Source: Persicitalea jodogahamensis (lineage in GTDB: Bacteria; Bacteroidota; Bacteroidia; Cytophagales; Spirosomataceae). From it: a stretch of 64,000 nt of DNA. Made by a program: the position numbers and the translations under genes. Shown one piece after another: positions 1 through 8,688 of the stretch. The stretch covers positions 558,001 to 622,000 of the forward strand of contig NZ_BMXF01000001.1 in the NCBI RefSeq assembly GCF_014651615.1. The letters run 5' to 3'. The notes under the pieces are model-generated. The model did not search any database, was not told the DNA's origin, and saw only the letters and a program-made list of their open reading frames with translations. Each line of letters opens with the position of its first letter. The first letter of the stretch is position 1.

Positions 1-974
1 TGGGCCTTTTCGTGGGTTCGCACAATAAGGAGGTGTTGGAAAAAGGCGTATTCCGCGATGTCCGCATCAGCGTTCCTGCGCCCGACAGCCTGGTACCCTA
101 TCGCCAGTACCTGGCCAGCAACCTGGAAATTCTGGATGTGGCCACGGGCGACCGTAAAGTGATTTTTACGCATCCCAAATCCATTCAGGCTCCCAACTGG
201 ACGCCCGATGGCAAAACACTACTGTACAATAGCGATGGACTGATGTACACCTTTGATCTGGCCAAACGGCGGCCAGCAGTGCTGAATACGGGCGAGATCA
301 AGAATAACAACAACGACCATGTGCTTTCTTTTGACGGAACAATGCTCGGCCTGAGCAGTGATGTAAAGGAGTTGGGTGGGTCCATCATCTACACCGTCCC
401 GGCAAAAGGCGGTACGCCCAAACAAATTACGCCCCGCGGCCCGTCGTATCTGCACAGCTGGTCGCCGGACAAGAAGACGCTGCTTTTTACGGGACAGCGC
501 GACGGTGACTTCAATATTTTCAGCGTTCCGGCAGCGGGCGGGCCAGAAGTACGGCTGACCGACGCCAAGGGGCTGGACGATGGGCCTGAATATTCGCCCG
601 ACGGCAAGTACATCTACTTCAACTCGGCCCGCGACGGAAATATGCGCATCTACCGCATGAAACCTGATGGCAGCGATCAGCGGGCACTGACGGATGATAA
701 GTTCCAGGACTGGTTTCCGCATATCTCTCCCGATGGCAAATGGATCGTGTTTATCTCGTTTCTGAAAGAGGAGGTAGAGGTCGACGACCACCCTTTCTAC
801 AAGCATGTGTACCTGCGTTTGATGCCTGTGTCAGGTGACGTTGAACCCAGGGTGATTGCCTATGTCTACGGAGGGCAGGGGACCATCAACACGCCTTCCT
901 GGTCGCCGGACAGCAAAAAGGTAGCCTTTGTCAGCAACACCGCAGAAAGCAGTCTGAGCCCGGTGGAGAAGTAG
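1..974 (+). CDS. TolB-like PD40 beta-propeller protein (5' end outside window)
   Basis: The reading frame is open from the first bases of the window, so the true N-terminus, probably with a signal peptide, lies upstream; the GTG at 12 is only the first possible start inside the window. At least five PD40/WD40-like blades are visible, each with the hallmark S/T-P-D-G/K-K pattern (PNWTPDGKTLLY, SWSPDKKTLLFTG, PEYSPDGKYIYFNS, PHISPDGKWIVFIS, PSWSPDSKKVAFVS). Such propellers resemble the C-terminal half of TolB and are common as periplasmic or exported proteins in Bacteroidota, where they scaffold interactions or form part of peptidases. No peptidase domain is seen in the visible part, so a specific function is not assigned. 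The protein ends soon after the last blade. Confidence 0.85.
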   Translation, partial: GLFVGSHNKEVLEKGVFRDVRISVPAPDSLVPYRQYLASNLEILDVATGDRKVIFTHPKSIQAPNWTPDGKTLLYNSDGLMYTFDLAKRRPAVLNTGEIKNNNNDHVLSFDGTMLGLSSDVKELGGSIIYTVPAKGGTPKQITPRGPSYLHSWSPDKKTLLFTGQRDGDFNIFSVPAAGGPEVRLTDAKGLDDGPEYSPDGKYIYFNSARDGNMRIYRMKPDGSDQRALTDDKFQDWFPHISPDGKWIVFISFLKEEVEVDDHPFYKHVYLRLMPVSGDVEPRVIAYVYGGQGTINTPSWSPDSKKVAFVSNTAESSLSPVEK

Positions 975-1143
975 CCTACTGACCGTCCTGTTTTTCGCGG
1001 GCTGACACCCGTGGGAAAGTAAGGGTGCGTATTCTCGGGAAGGCAGACCCATTTCTGTATCGGTGCAAAATATTTCTTCTTTTCTGATCCGAACCATGTA
1101 TTAAAGTTGTTGCAAATGGAGTTTTATACGGGTAGGAATAATG

Positions 1144-1151
1144 TATTTTTG
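1144..1151 (+). promoter_or_regulatory. Possible Bacteroidota -7 element (TATTTTTG)
   Basis: TATTTTTG matches the TAnnTTTG -7 consensus of Bacteroidota primary sigma factors and lies 29 bp before the ATG at 1181. I do not see a well-spaced TTTG -33 box, so this is a weak call from one half of a promoter. Confidence 0.3.
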
Positions 1152-1180
1152 AAACCGTTTTCCAGCCCAAATACTGCACC

Positions 1181-2080
1181 ATGAAAAACCTGCTTCTTTG
1201 CTGCCTGGCGTTTACTTTGTTTCAGATTGCTTACGCCCAAACGCCGGCCGATACAACGGCAACTGAAAGCCCGGCTGGAGACTTTCTTTCTTTTGCGGAA
1301 AACTACAATGCACATGCCGCTTATGTCAATGGCAATCGGTGGACTACAAGCACGGGCAACCGTTCGCTAGGCCGTGGGTGGAAAAATGTGGCCGATGAAT
1401 TCAAGGTTTCTCCCGAGGGCGAAGCTACTTTTCGGCTGGCACTGGCTCAACGGAGAATACAGCCTTTTTACAGCATTGCGGGATTGGGCCTGATGCTGGG
1501 ATCACTTCCCCTCATCAATACAACGACTCAATTTGACTGGCAGACAGGCTTGGGAATAGGCATGGCGCTGGGCGGTTTTACTCTGGCCTTTGTGGGAGGC
1601 AAAAAGGCTCGTCAGTCGGCTGATAACTTTGAGCGTGCGTTATGGCTGAGAAACCGGGACGAAATACTTCGCTACACTTCCCCCACTTATCAGCCCCGGC
1701 TGCGCTATCTCTACGAAACCGAGACGCTTTATCTTACCACCAATTCTTACATAAAGAACGGGCACGAACATAAATTAGGCATATTGGGCGACAAAGCTGC
1801 CGGGGAATTCAGGAATATTCCTACGGCCTGGGATATGTACAAGAAGTACCGTACCAATCAGCGTCTGGGTGCCGTGGTATACGCTGCCGGAATAGCGGTG
1901 ATGGTTGCTTCTCCCAGCGGATTCAGCAGCCGGAGTCCGGCAGGACCATGGATGTACTTCGGTGGTTTGGTAGTTTCGGGTGCGGGATTCGGGATCGCAG
2001 CTTCGGGCCGCAGGTTCCTGCGCGAGGCCGTGCATCTCAAAAACTACACCGTACTCAATCAAAAAATGCTGCGCGAATAA
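1181..2080 (+). CDS. Secreted or membrane-associated protein of unknown function
   Basis: The 299-residue product starts with a clear signal peptide (MKNLLLCCLAFTLFQIAYA, then QTP). Two pairs of glycine-rich hydrophobic stretches follow, at about residues 97-145 and 228-275, each pair long enough for two membrane passes. Between them is a polar stretch rich in R, Y and T. I do not recognise the family. The paired Gly-rich segments could be membrane hairpins or buried strands of an envelope protein. The gene stands alone, facing the frameshifted DUF819 gene tail to tail with about 70 bp between them. It is probably an envelope protein, but nothing in the context suggests a more specific role. 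Confidence 0.7.
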   Translation: MKNLLLCCLAFTLFQIAYAQTPADTTATESPAGDFLSFAENYNAHAAYVNGNRWTTSTGNRSLGRGWKNVADEFKVSPEGEATFRLALAQRRIQPFYSIAGLGLMLGSLPLINTTTQFDWQTGLGIGMALGGFTLAFVGGKKARQSADNFERALWLRNRDEILRYTSPTYQPRLRYLYETETLYLTTNSYIKNGHEHKLGILGDKAAGEFRNIPTAWDMYKKYRTNQRLGAVVYAAGIAVMVASPSGFSSRSPAGPWMYFGGLVVSGAGFGIAASGRRFLREAVHLKNYTVLNQKMLRE

Positions 2081-2151
2081 AAAGCAAGTGGCACCGGTGA
2101 TGAATGATTCTGCCGTGGTGAGAAACTCGTGCCATAGACCTTTCTTCCCAC

Positions 2152-3287
2152 CTACCGCAGCCACTCTGCCACCGCGAAACCCAGATAAGTACCCAACCCA
2201 TTGCCAAGAGTACCGACCAGAATAGCGGGTAGTTGTAAATCGGGACGTCCCAGGCTGCGGGCCAGGGCAAGGGCCGAGCTCGATCCGCCGATGTTGGCCT
2301 GCGATGCTACGGCTACCACATCGGGGTCCTGCTTCAGTAATTTGGCCACGCCCATCAGCAAGGCGGCGTGAATCAGCACAATGATACAGATAATGACCAG
2401 CAACCAAATGGCCAGGGTTCCGTCCTGCAACAAAGCCGGAACGTCGCAGTAGGCTCCGATGACAGCTAGAAAAAGGTAGATCATGAACATCCCAAGTACC
2501 CGGCTGCCGCGCAGGCGACTAATTGCCGGGAACTGCGCCAGCACCAGCGCGACCGTCGTGATGGTAAGAATCGTGGGCAAAGCCGGAAAAATGGTAGCGA
2601 CCCGGTCGGCCAGGAGTACGGCCCCGAAAGCCAGGGCAGTGAGTAGTCCGACATCTTTGGGGTTGATCGTTTCCTGCTCGTCAAAAGTGTTGGAAGAGAT
2701 GGCTGCTGATTCTGACGCCGCTGCTTTTTCGACCTTCCCCGCAGCAGAGCGGGTAGGGCAAGGGTGGCAATCATCCACAGGGCAGTCACGATATTATCGG
2801 CGGCAGTAGTGGCGGCGTAGAGTGTCCCCTCGCGGGCCATACCGTAGTGCAGGGCTACGGCGTTAAAATTCAAACTACCCCCCGTATAAGTTCCGGTCAG
2901 CATGCCCGCAAGCGCGTAGTATTTTTCGCCCAGCAGTGCGGCAGCATCGACCGTTTTTACGGCGACGGCCACCCCAATCACGGTTCCCAAAGCTCCCACC
3001 AGAAACAGGCCGATCATGGAAGGCCCGGCGCGGCGGATGCTTTTCAGGTTCACGCTCAGCATGAGCAGGAAGATGGAGATCGGGGCCACGTAGGTAAAAA
3101 TCCCGTCGTATACGACCGAGGGTGGCGTGGAGGAAGGAATCAGGCCCAGGTTGGCGGTAAGGGCAGTGAGCAGAATGACCATCAGTGCCGTACCAAGGTG
3201 CCGGAAATAGGGTTTGGTGGCCAGCCACTCGCAGATGACAACGTTCAGGCAAAGTACGGCCAGGACAAAGAGCGGGTGGGTAATCAT
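2152..3287 (-). pseudogene. DUF819-family membrane protein, interrupted by a frameshift
   Basis: Two overlapping minus-strand frames together spell one DUF819 (YjcL-like) integral membrane protein of about 378 residues, the usual family size. The N-terminal part (start 3287; MITHPLFVLAVLCLNVV, then several hydrophobic helices and the Gly-rich TGTYTGGSLNF segment) runs in one frame until about 2740. The C-terminal part (GLLTALAFGAVLLADR through ANIGGSSSALALARSL to the stop at 2152) continues in another frame. The switch falls in a charged, low-conservation loop containing a four-C run (2737-2740) and a five-T run (2725-2729); a one-base change in either would restore the frame. It may be a real inactivation or a homopolymer sequencing error. 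DUF819 proteins are predicted transporters with no established substrate. Confidence 0.85.
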
Positions 3288-3390
3288 GGGCTGCCGGGCA
3301 TGATTTTAGTTACCCGGCAATGTAGCGAAATGAACCGAATTGCAGGCAACGGACGTACATTAGCTATCATCCTTTGAATTTACCTCCTCA

Positions 3391-5712
3391 ATGACTTCAA
3401 CTCTACACGCAGGTACTGAAAAAACGGGACAGTGGCGCAGGAACTCTGCCCTTCTGTTTTTTTTACTCTTTTCTCACGTTTGTCTGGCCCACCTGGGCAA
3501 GATCACCGGTACCGTTTCGGACGCCGCCACGGGCCGGCCCCTGGCAGGCGTAACCGTTGTGGTATTGGAGCATGGTAAGGGAGCCATTACCAACGAACTC
3601 GGCCAGTACGACTTCACCAACCTCCCGGCGGCTACCTACCGCCTGGAATTTACCAGCATGGGTTTTCAGACCCAGTCGATTGTGGCGGAAGTTCACGACG
3701 ACCAGACGACTTTCTTGCAAATCAAACTCTTAACAGCCCCCATCGATTTGGGTACCGTGACGGTGTCAGCGCTGCGGCCGAACGGCCAGCAGATTATCAG
3801 CGGCATAGACATCCGGCTGCGGCCCGTGACCAACTCGCAGGAAATCCTGCGCATGGTACCGGGCTTGTTTATCGGACAGCACGCGGGCGGCGGCAAGGCC
3901 GAGCAACTGTTTCTGCGCGGCTTCGACCTCGACCACGGTACCGACATCCGCCTGAGCGTGGACGGGATGCCCGTCAATATGGTGTCGCACGCCCACGGGC
4001 AGGGCTACGCCGACCTGCACTTTGTGATTCCCGAAATGGTGCAGTCATTGAATTTTGGCAAAGGTCCTTACGCCAGCGATCAGGGAAATCTGGCTACGGC
4101 GGGCTGGGTGAATTTTCAAACCAAAACTACCCTGGACCGGAATTTTGTGAAGGCAGAAGTGGGGCAGTACGATACCTACCGGCTGGTGGGTGGTGTGAAT
4201 TTATTGGGGAAAGAGGTGGGAAAAGACGAGGGCCAGAAGCAGTCGGCCTACGTGGCATCGGAGTACCAGTACTCCAATGGCTATTTTGAAAACCCACAGT
4301 ACTTTAACCGGTTTAATTTACTCGGCAAGTACCACGGCCACCTGTCGCCTGCCACCACGCTGACTCTGTCGGCGTCCACCTTTTGGAGCAAATGGAACCA
4401 TTCCGGTCAGATTCCCGACCGGGCGGTAGCCTCCGGACTGACGGGCTTCTTTGGCTCCGTCGACCCGACGGAGGGCGGCGAGACCAGCCGCACCAACCTG
4501 AACGCCCAGCTCGTGACGGTTACGGGGCGGAAGGATGAAATCCGCCAGCAGGTATTTTACAGCCGCAATGCCTTTGAACTCTATTCCAATTTCACCTTTT
4601 TCCTCAACGACTCCATCAACGGCGACCAAATCCGGCAGAATGAAAAGCGCAACCTCTTTGGCTACAACGGTAGTTTTACCCGCTATCACCAAATTGGTAA
4701 CAAAAACCTGACCTCGACGCTGGGCGTCCAGTACCGCCACGATCTGACCGATTCGACTGAGCTTTCGCACACCCGCAACCGCAACGAAACGCTGGAACGG
4801 TACCAACTCGGCAACATCAACGAACTCAACGCCGCCCTGTATCTCGACGAAGTACTGTACCTGACCAATCGACTGACAGTAAACGCCGGGCTTCGCTTTG
4901 ATGTATTCCGGCAACGCTACGAGGATTTGCTGCTGACGCCCGCCGCCACGTCGCTGACCAATACGGCCATCGTTTCTCCCAAACTGAATCTTTACTACAC
5001 CTTCTCGCCCCGGCTGCAGCTTTACGCCAAAGCGGGCAAGGGCTTTCACTCCAACGACAGCCGCGTGGTGTCCGCCGGAGCCACCGTCGGGGGCGTGCAG
5101 CAGGTACTTCCTCCCGCCTGGGGCGGCGACCTGGGGGCCATCTGGAAGCCGATGCCACGCTTGCTGGTAAGTACCGCCTTGTGGACGCTGCGGATGGCGC
5201 AGGAGTTTGTGTATGTCGGCGACGAAGGGGTAGTTGAACCCAGTGGCCGGACCCGCCGCGAGGGCGTGGATCTTTCGCTCCGCTACCAGTTGACCGACCA
5301 CCTTTTTGCCGACCTTGACATGAATGCCACCCGTCCCCGCTTCGTGGACGAGGAACCAGGACAGCGCTATGTGCCGCTGGCACCCGTGTTTACCTCCATC
5401 GGCGGATTTTCGTACCAGGCCGAGCGTGGCTTCAATGGCTCGCTGCGCTACCGCTACCTGGCCGACCGCCCCGCCAACGAGGACAACAGCCTGGTGGCAG
5501 CAGGGTACTTTGTTGCGGACTTGCAGCTGAACTACACGCTGCCCCGCCAGCAATTCGGGCTTTCGGTGCAGAACCTTCTCAATACCCGCTGGAAGGAAAC
5601 CCAGTTTGCTACCACAAGTCGACTGCGAAGCGAGTCGGTGCCGGTGGAGGAAATCCACTTTACGCCCGGCACGCCCTTCTTCGCCCGTCTGTCGTGGACG
5701 TGGTTTTGGTAA
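3391..5712 (+). CDS. TonB-dependent outer-membrane receptor
   Basis: The product has 773 residues. A signal peptide ends around residue 33 (LLFFLLFSHVCLA). A carboxypeptidase-regulatory-like domain follows at about 36-115 (GKITGTVSDAATGRPLAGV), then the plug (about 120-235, with LRGFDLDHGTDIRLSVDG) and a 22-strand-type barrel to a C-terminal aromatic (WTWFW), as expected for Bam-dependent barrels. The plug carries an unusual His-rich segment, SHAHGQGYADLHF, at about 192-204. The layout fits active uptake of a large or scarce substrate across the outer membrane powered by TonB/ExbBD. No SusD partner, sigma/anti-sigma pair or catabolic gene adjoins it, so the ligand is unknown. The divergent neighbour is the DUF819 gene about 100 bp away, so the gap probably holds both promoters. 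Confidence 0.93.
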   Translation: MTSTLHAGTEKTGQWRRNSALLFFLLFSHVCLAHLGKITGTVSDAATGRPLAGVTVVVLEHGKGAITNELGQYDFTNLPAATYRLEFTSMGFQTQSIVAEVHDDQTTFLQIKLLTAPIDLGTVTVSALRPNGQQIISGIDIRLRPVTNSQEILRMVPGLFIGQHAGGGKAEQLFLRGFDLDHGTDIRLSVDGMPVNMVSHAHGQGYADLHFVIPEMVQSLNFGKGPYASDQGNLATAGWVNFQTKTTLDRNFVKAEVGQYDTYRLVGGVNLLGKEVGKDEGQKQSAYVASEYQYSNGYFENPQYFNRFNLLGKYHGHLSPATTLTLSASTFWSKWNHSGQIPDRAVASGLTGFFGSVDPTEGGETSRTNLNAQLVTVTGRKDEIRQQVFYSRNAFELYSNFTFFLNDSINGDQIRQNEKRNLFGYNGSFTRYHQIGNKNLTSTLGVQYRHDLTDSTELSHTRNRNETLERYQLGNINELNAALYLDEVLYLTNRLTVNAGLRFDVFRQRYEDLLLTPAATSLTNTAIVSPKLNLYYTFSPRLQLYAKAGKGFHSNDSRVVSAGATVGGVQQVLPPAWGGDLGAIWKPMPRLLVSTALWTLRMAQEFVYVGDEGVVEPSGRTRREGVDLSLRYQLTDHLFADLDMNATRPRFVDEEPGQRYVPLAPVFTSIGGFSYQAERGFNGSLRYRYLADRPANEDNSLVAAGYFVADLQLNYTLPRQQFGLSVQNLLNTRWKETQFATTSRLRSESVPVEEIHFTPGTPFFARLSWTWFW

Positions 5713-5803
5713 GTGAGTTGGCGATTCGTTTCATGATGAAAAGCCAGTAGTTAAAGCCGCCAAAACTTTCGTACTTGCTAATTCACCTTTTGAATTAAAA
5801 AGA

Positions 5804-6508
5804 ATGGACAAGATAAAATTGCAAGTCGAGAACGTCGCTCACGAGTACCTCTCTGAAATCCCCGATGCCTGGCAGAAGGAAGACTATTTGAAGATTCTGG
5901 AAGCGTTCGACTTCGCCGATGCCGATGCGCTGCCGGATAAGGAGCTGGCCGAAATGACGCTCATGGCGATCACCGACGAAGAACCGAATCAGGCGGCGGA
6001 GAACCTGATGGCCCTGTACCTGTCCGATGACCTCAACGAAGGTCAGATGTCGCAGATCGCCAGCGATATGCAACTGGATAAGATTTTTGAAGAGTACCCC
6101 GAGATCGGCCTTCACCACCGCATGTTTAGCATCAATCAACTGTTGCGGAAGGCTTACAACGGTAAGTTTCCCGATGGCAAGGCGGTGCAGATTACTTTCA
6201 CGCTGACGGATACCGACGGTACTTTCAGTAAGGCCGGAGACATTACCAGCGAAATCATCCTCAAAGCGCTGCAAAAGGCCATGCCGGATAATTCCATCGT
6301 CAAGCGCCTGTACCCGGATCAATTGGAGGGCAAAAAGGAACTCGCCGACGCCGATGCGATCGTGTGGAAACGCAATGTGACGCAGTCCGGCGATACCTAC
6401 GAAGTGGAAATCATCTCCTCCGACTACTGGCTCGGCGACATCCTCGACCACCCCAGCTACGAGGCGGAGGTGACGCCATTTAAACACGCAGAGACGGCCG
6501 AACACTGA
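5804..6508 (+). CDS. Acidic cytoplasmic protein of unknown function
   Basis: The 234-residue product has no signal peptide or membrane segment and is strongly acidic. The first 100 residues look all-helical (YLSEIPDAWQKEDYLKILE and a run of Asp/Ala repeats such as DFADADALPDKELAEM). The C-terminal half alternates strand-like segments (AVQITFTLTDTDGTF, DTYEVEIISSDYWLGDI). I do not recognise a family. A perfect 16-bp hairpin follows the stop codon by about 20 bp, consistent with a monocistronic unit. A regulatory or protein-binding role is possible but nothing in the context supports one. Confidence 0.7.
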   Translation: MDKIKLQVENVAHEYLSEIPDAWQKEDYLKILEAFDFADADALPDKELAEMTLMAITDEEPNQAAENLMALYLSDDLNEGQMSQIASDMQLDKIFEEYPEIGLHHRMFSINQLLRKAYNGKFPDGKAVQITFTLTDTDGTFSKAGDITSEIILKALQKAMPDNSIVKRLYPDQLEGKKELADADAIVWKRNVTQSGDTYEVEIISSDYWLGDILDHPSYEAEVTPFKHAETAEH

Positions 6509-6530
6509 TATGAGTTCGGGTAGTTCTGAA

Positions 6531-6568
6531 AAGTCTGGCGGATGCAACTAACTGCATCCGCCAGACTT
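6531..6568 (+). terminator. Perfect 16-bp hairpin terminator
   Basis: Arms 6531-6546 and 6553-6568 are exactly complementary with a 6-nt loop (ACTAAC). It sits just after the stop codon at 6508. The following sequence is only moderately T-rich, so it may act on both strands or partly as an mRNA stabiliser. Confidence 0.7.
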
Positions 6569-6803
6569 CTTGATTTTACGGGCAGATTTCCCCCTACAAC
6601 CTCGCTTCCTGTTTTTCCCACCACTCCAAATCCAGTGAATGAGCCCATCGTGGACAAACGACAATTTGTATTCTGCTAGGCCCCACCGACCAATCGGCTT
6701 CGTACGGTATCCAATGGCTAACCACCGTTTGTCAATACCGGGAAATTCGTCCTACTTCGATTTCCGATTCTATGCCCTGAATTTTATCTAATCCTTCTCA
6801 CCG

Positions 6804-8141
6804 ATGAAGTACCAATCCCTCCTGACGCTACTGCTGGCGTTCGTGTGCCTTTCCGTCTTCGGACAGCAAAAAATTGTGGTGGAAAAAGCCGGGCAAGGCG
6901 GCAAGAAAACGCTCGACTTTTCCAAAGTTAGAGCCGACATTGCTCAAAATCCCGACCCGATTCCGGGCCTGAACGACGACATGAAGTTCAACCAGATCAT
7001 TTCCATGGAAATACTCAGCCTGGAAGGCAGCATGATTGTGGAGGCCTATCTCAACAGCACCAACGGCGTGTTTGGCTATTCGGGCGAGATGATACGGGTA
7101 GGCTGGAAAAATGCGCCCCAAATGGAAGAAACCGATCATATTAAGTTCGTCGCCCACCTGCCCAATGCCGATGCGCTCATGTACACCGAAACGCCGGACA
7201 TGGGCAAAATAGCCATGAAAATGGGGAGTGGCATGTCGATGGTTTCGGCCAATTTCGACCGCTGGAACGGCTCGCAGATATTCTGGAACGGGGTGCGCAA
7301 GACGGGCAACAGCCGCCGTTGGCCGCATGAGCAGGGACTGCTGCTGGAAGAATACAAGATTACCGACGAAGGCAAAACTTACACTTGCTGGATGCACGAC
7401 TGGGGCGTGAAGGCCGATCACCCGCTGGCCAAAAACTACATCGCCACGGCCTTCGGCGTGGGGTACCTCTACAACGAAAAAAATAAGCAACTCTACTACC
7501 TCCACGAAATAAACGATGGCATCAATGGCATTGCCGTCCTGAATATCATTCCTTTGGATGCCTCGGCACCGAAGGGAAGCTACCTGAGCCGGGTGCCTTT
7601 TTCGGGTAAAGGCTACAAACCCATCGGCGAGTACCTGGCCAAAGAGATGGGCATAAGCAATGCCAATCTGGACCAAAACGTTGCGACCGAAAAGCAGAAA
7701 GCCGCCGAAGAGGAAAACCCCGAACTACGCCGCATCAAAATGCAGCAGGCCGAAAAGATGGGGCGGATCTCGGAAAACCTGAAAGAAAACAATGGGCAGT
7801 TTTTGGAATCCAGCGACTTGGCCGATCTGGCCAAAGCCTACACCAATCCCGAAAATCAGGTGTCGATGTGGCAGATTATGGACTTGCAGTTTCAGGCCCG
7901 GAACGAGGAGATTCAGGAAGAGCTGAGCGACTCCAATCTCGAGCCTGAACAGCGAAAAAAACTAAACAAACAGAAAGCCTGCCTCGCCAACCAGCAGCGC
8001 GTGCTGGAAACGTTCAGAACCCGCGAGAAAAACATTAAAAAGAAGTACGAAAAGGGCGATCCCGACGATAAAATGCCTGATGAAATTCAGACGCTTTACC
8101 AGCAATACGCCAGCGAAAGCGCCAAAGCTTGCCCTGAGTAA
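6804..8141 (+). CDS. Exported protein of unknown function with C-terminal helical region
   Basis: The 445-residue product begins with a signal peptide (MKYQSLLTLLLAFVCLSVFG, then QQK). The first 280 or so residues look like a globular mixed fold with many aromatic and Gly residues (WMHDWGVKADHP, YYLHEINDGINGIAVLN). The last 160 residues are rich in K, E and Q and probably form long helices or a coiled coil, ending with CPE. I do not recognise the family. It is flanked by terminators on both sides (6531-6568 and 8177-8217), so it is likely transcribed alone. A periplasmic or surface role is inferred from the signal peptide only. Confidence 0.75.
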   Translation: MKYQSLLTLLLAFVCLSVFGQQKIVVEKAGQGGKKTLDFSKVRADIAQNPDPIPGLNDDMKFNQIISMEILSLEGSMIVEAYLNSTNGVFGYSGEMIRVGWKNAPQMEETDHIKFVAHLPNADALMYTETPDMGKIAMKMGSGMSMVSANFDRWNGSQIFWNGVRKTGNSRRWPHEQGLLLEEYKITDEGKTYTCWMHDWGVKADHPLAKNYIATAFGVGYLYNEKNKQLYYLHEINDGINGIAVLNIIPLDASAPKGSYLSRVPFSGKGYKPIGEYLAKEMGISNANLDQNVATEKQKAAEEENPELRRIKMQQAEKMGRISENLKENNGQFLESSDLADLAKAYTNPENQVSMWQIMDLQFQARNEEIQEELSDSNLEPEQRKKLNKQKACLANQQRVLETFRTREKNIKKKYEKGDPDDKMPDEIQTLYQQYASESAKACPE

Positions 8142-8176
8142 GTAGTAACAGACAGTCAGTGCCCAAACGCCATTCC

Positions 8177-8217
8177 AAAGCCGGGCGGAAGAATCACGCG
8201 ATTCTCCGCCCGGCTTT
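8177..8217 (+). terminator. GC-rich hairpin terminator
   Basis: Arms 8177-8195 and 8200-8217 pair (AAAGCCGGGCGGA... with GATTCTCCGCCCGGCTTT) with one bulged A and a 4-nt loop. It lies 35 bp after the stop of the 6804-8141 gene. Confidence 0.8.
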
Positions 8218-8303
8218 GCGTTTTCCGGGGCAAATCTCTACCTTAACGGAAAGTTGCAAAAACCTGCCTATCTCTCCCTAAAACAGTTAATTACGAAGTT
8301 CAC

Positions 8304-8565
8304 ATGAGAAAACGCCTACAAAATCTCCGGTGCGCGGCCACGTTCCTTCTTGTCACCCTGAGCGTAGCCGGAGGGCCTTCCCTTTTCGCCCAAAACCGCG
8401 CGCCAATCCCCGAGCGGCCGCCTCAAAGGCCGCATGGACTGGAAGGGCTACCGCAGCGGCCATAGGTTGGACCTCCGGCAGGAAGACCTCGTGCAGGCCA
8501 ATGACGATTTGCGGGCGTTTATCTTGAAGGCGACGCCGGGGAAGGGGATGGCGGCGAAGTATTGA
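8304..8565 (+). pseudogene. Broken small secreted-protein gene (signal-peptide stub)
   Basis: An ATG at 8304 opens a convincing signal peptide (MRKRLQNLRCAATFLLVTLS, ending LFAQ) but the frame stops at 8465 after 53 residues. From about 8425 a second frame continues as a plausible protein tail (GRMDWKGYRSGHRLDL, then QANDDLRAFILKATPGKG) to the stop at 8565. A single frame change around 8400-8430 would join the two into a product of roughly 87 residues; a larger internal deletion of a longer secreted protein is equally possible. Part of the signal-peptide DNA (8351-8378) resembles a palindromic repeat often seen in environmental genomes (translating as HPERSRR in another frame), so a repeat insertion may have contributed. 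It sits immediately before the AT-rich insert. Confidence 0.5.
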
Positions 8566-8688
8566 AATGCAGATTTGACAGTAGAAAACGATTTACTATC
8601 CTTTGGTAAATAAAATTAATTTTTTTGAGAATGTATATGATGAAATAGCGATCATTTCCTCATTAGCATATATTAAAATATAATTGCA

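Noticed and set aside
4318-5658. 446-codon open frame on the minus strand inside the TonB receptor
   Set aside because: It is antisense to a well-supported receptor gene; the high GC content of third positions creates long antisense frames. No signal, motif or sensible composition.
8330-8527. 65-codon frame containing HPERSRR
   Set aside because: This peptide is what a common palindromic genomic repeat yields in one frame; the better reading is the signal-peptide stub in another frame starting at 8304.
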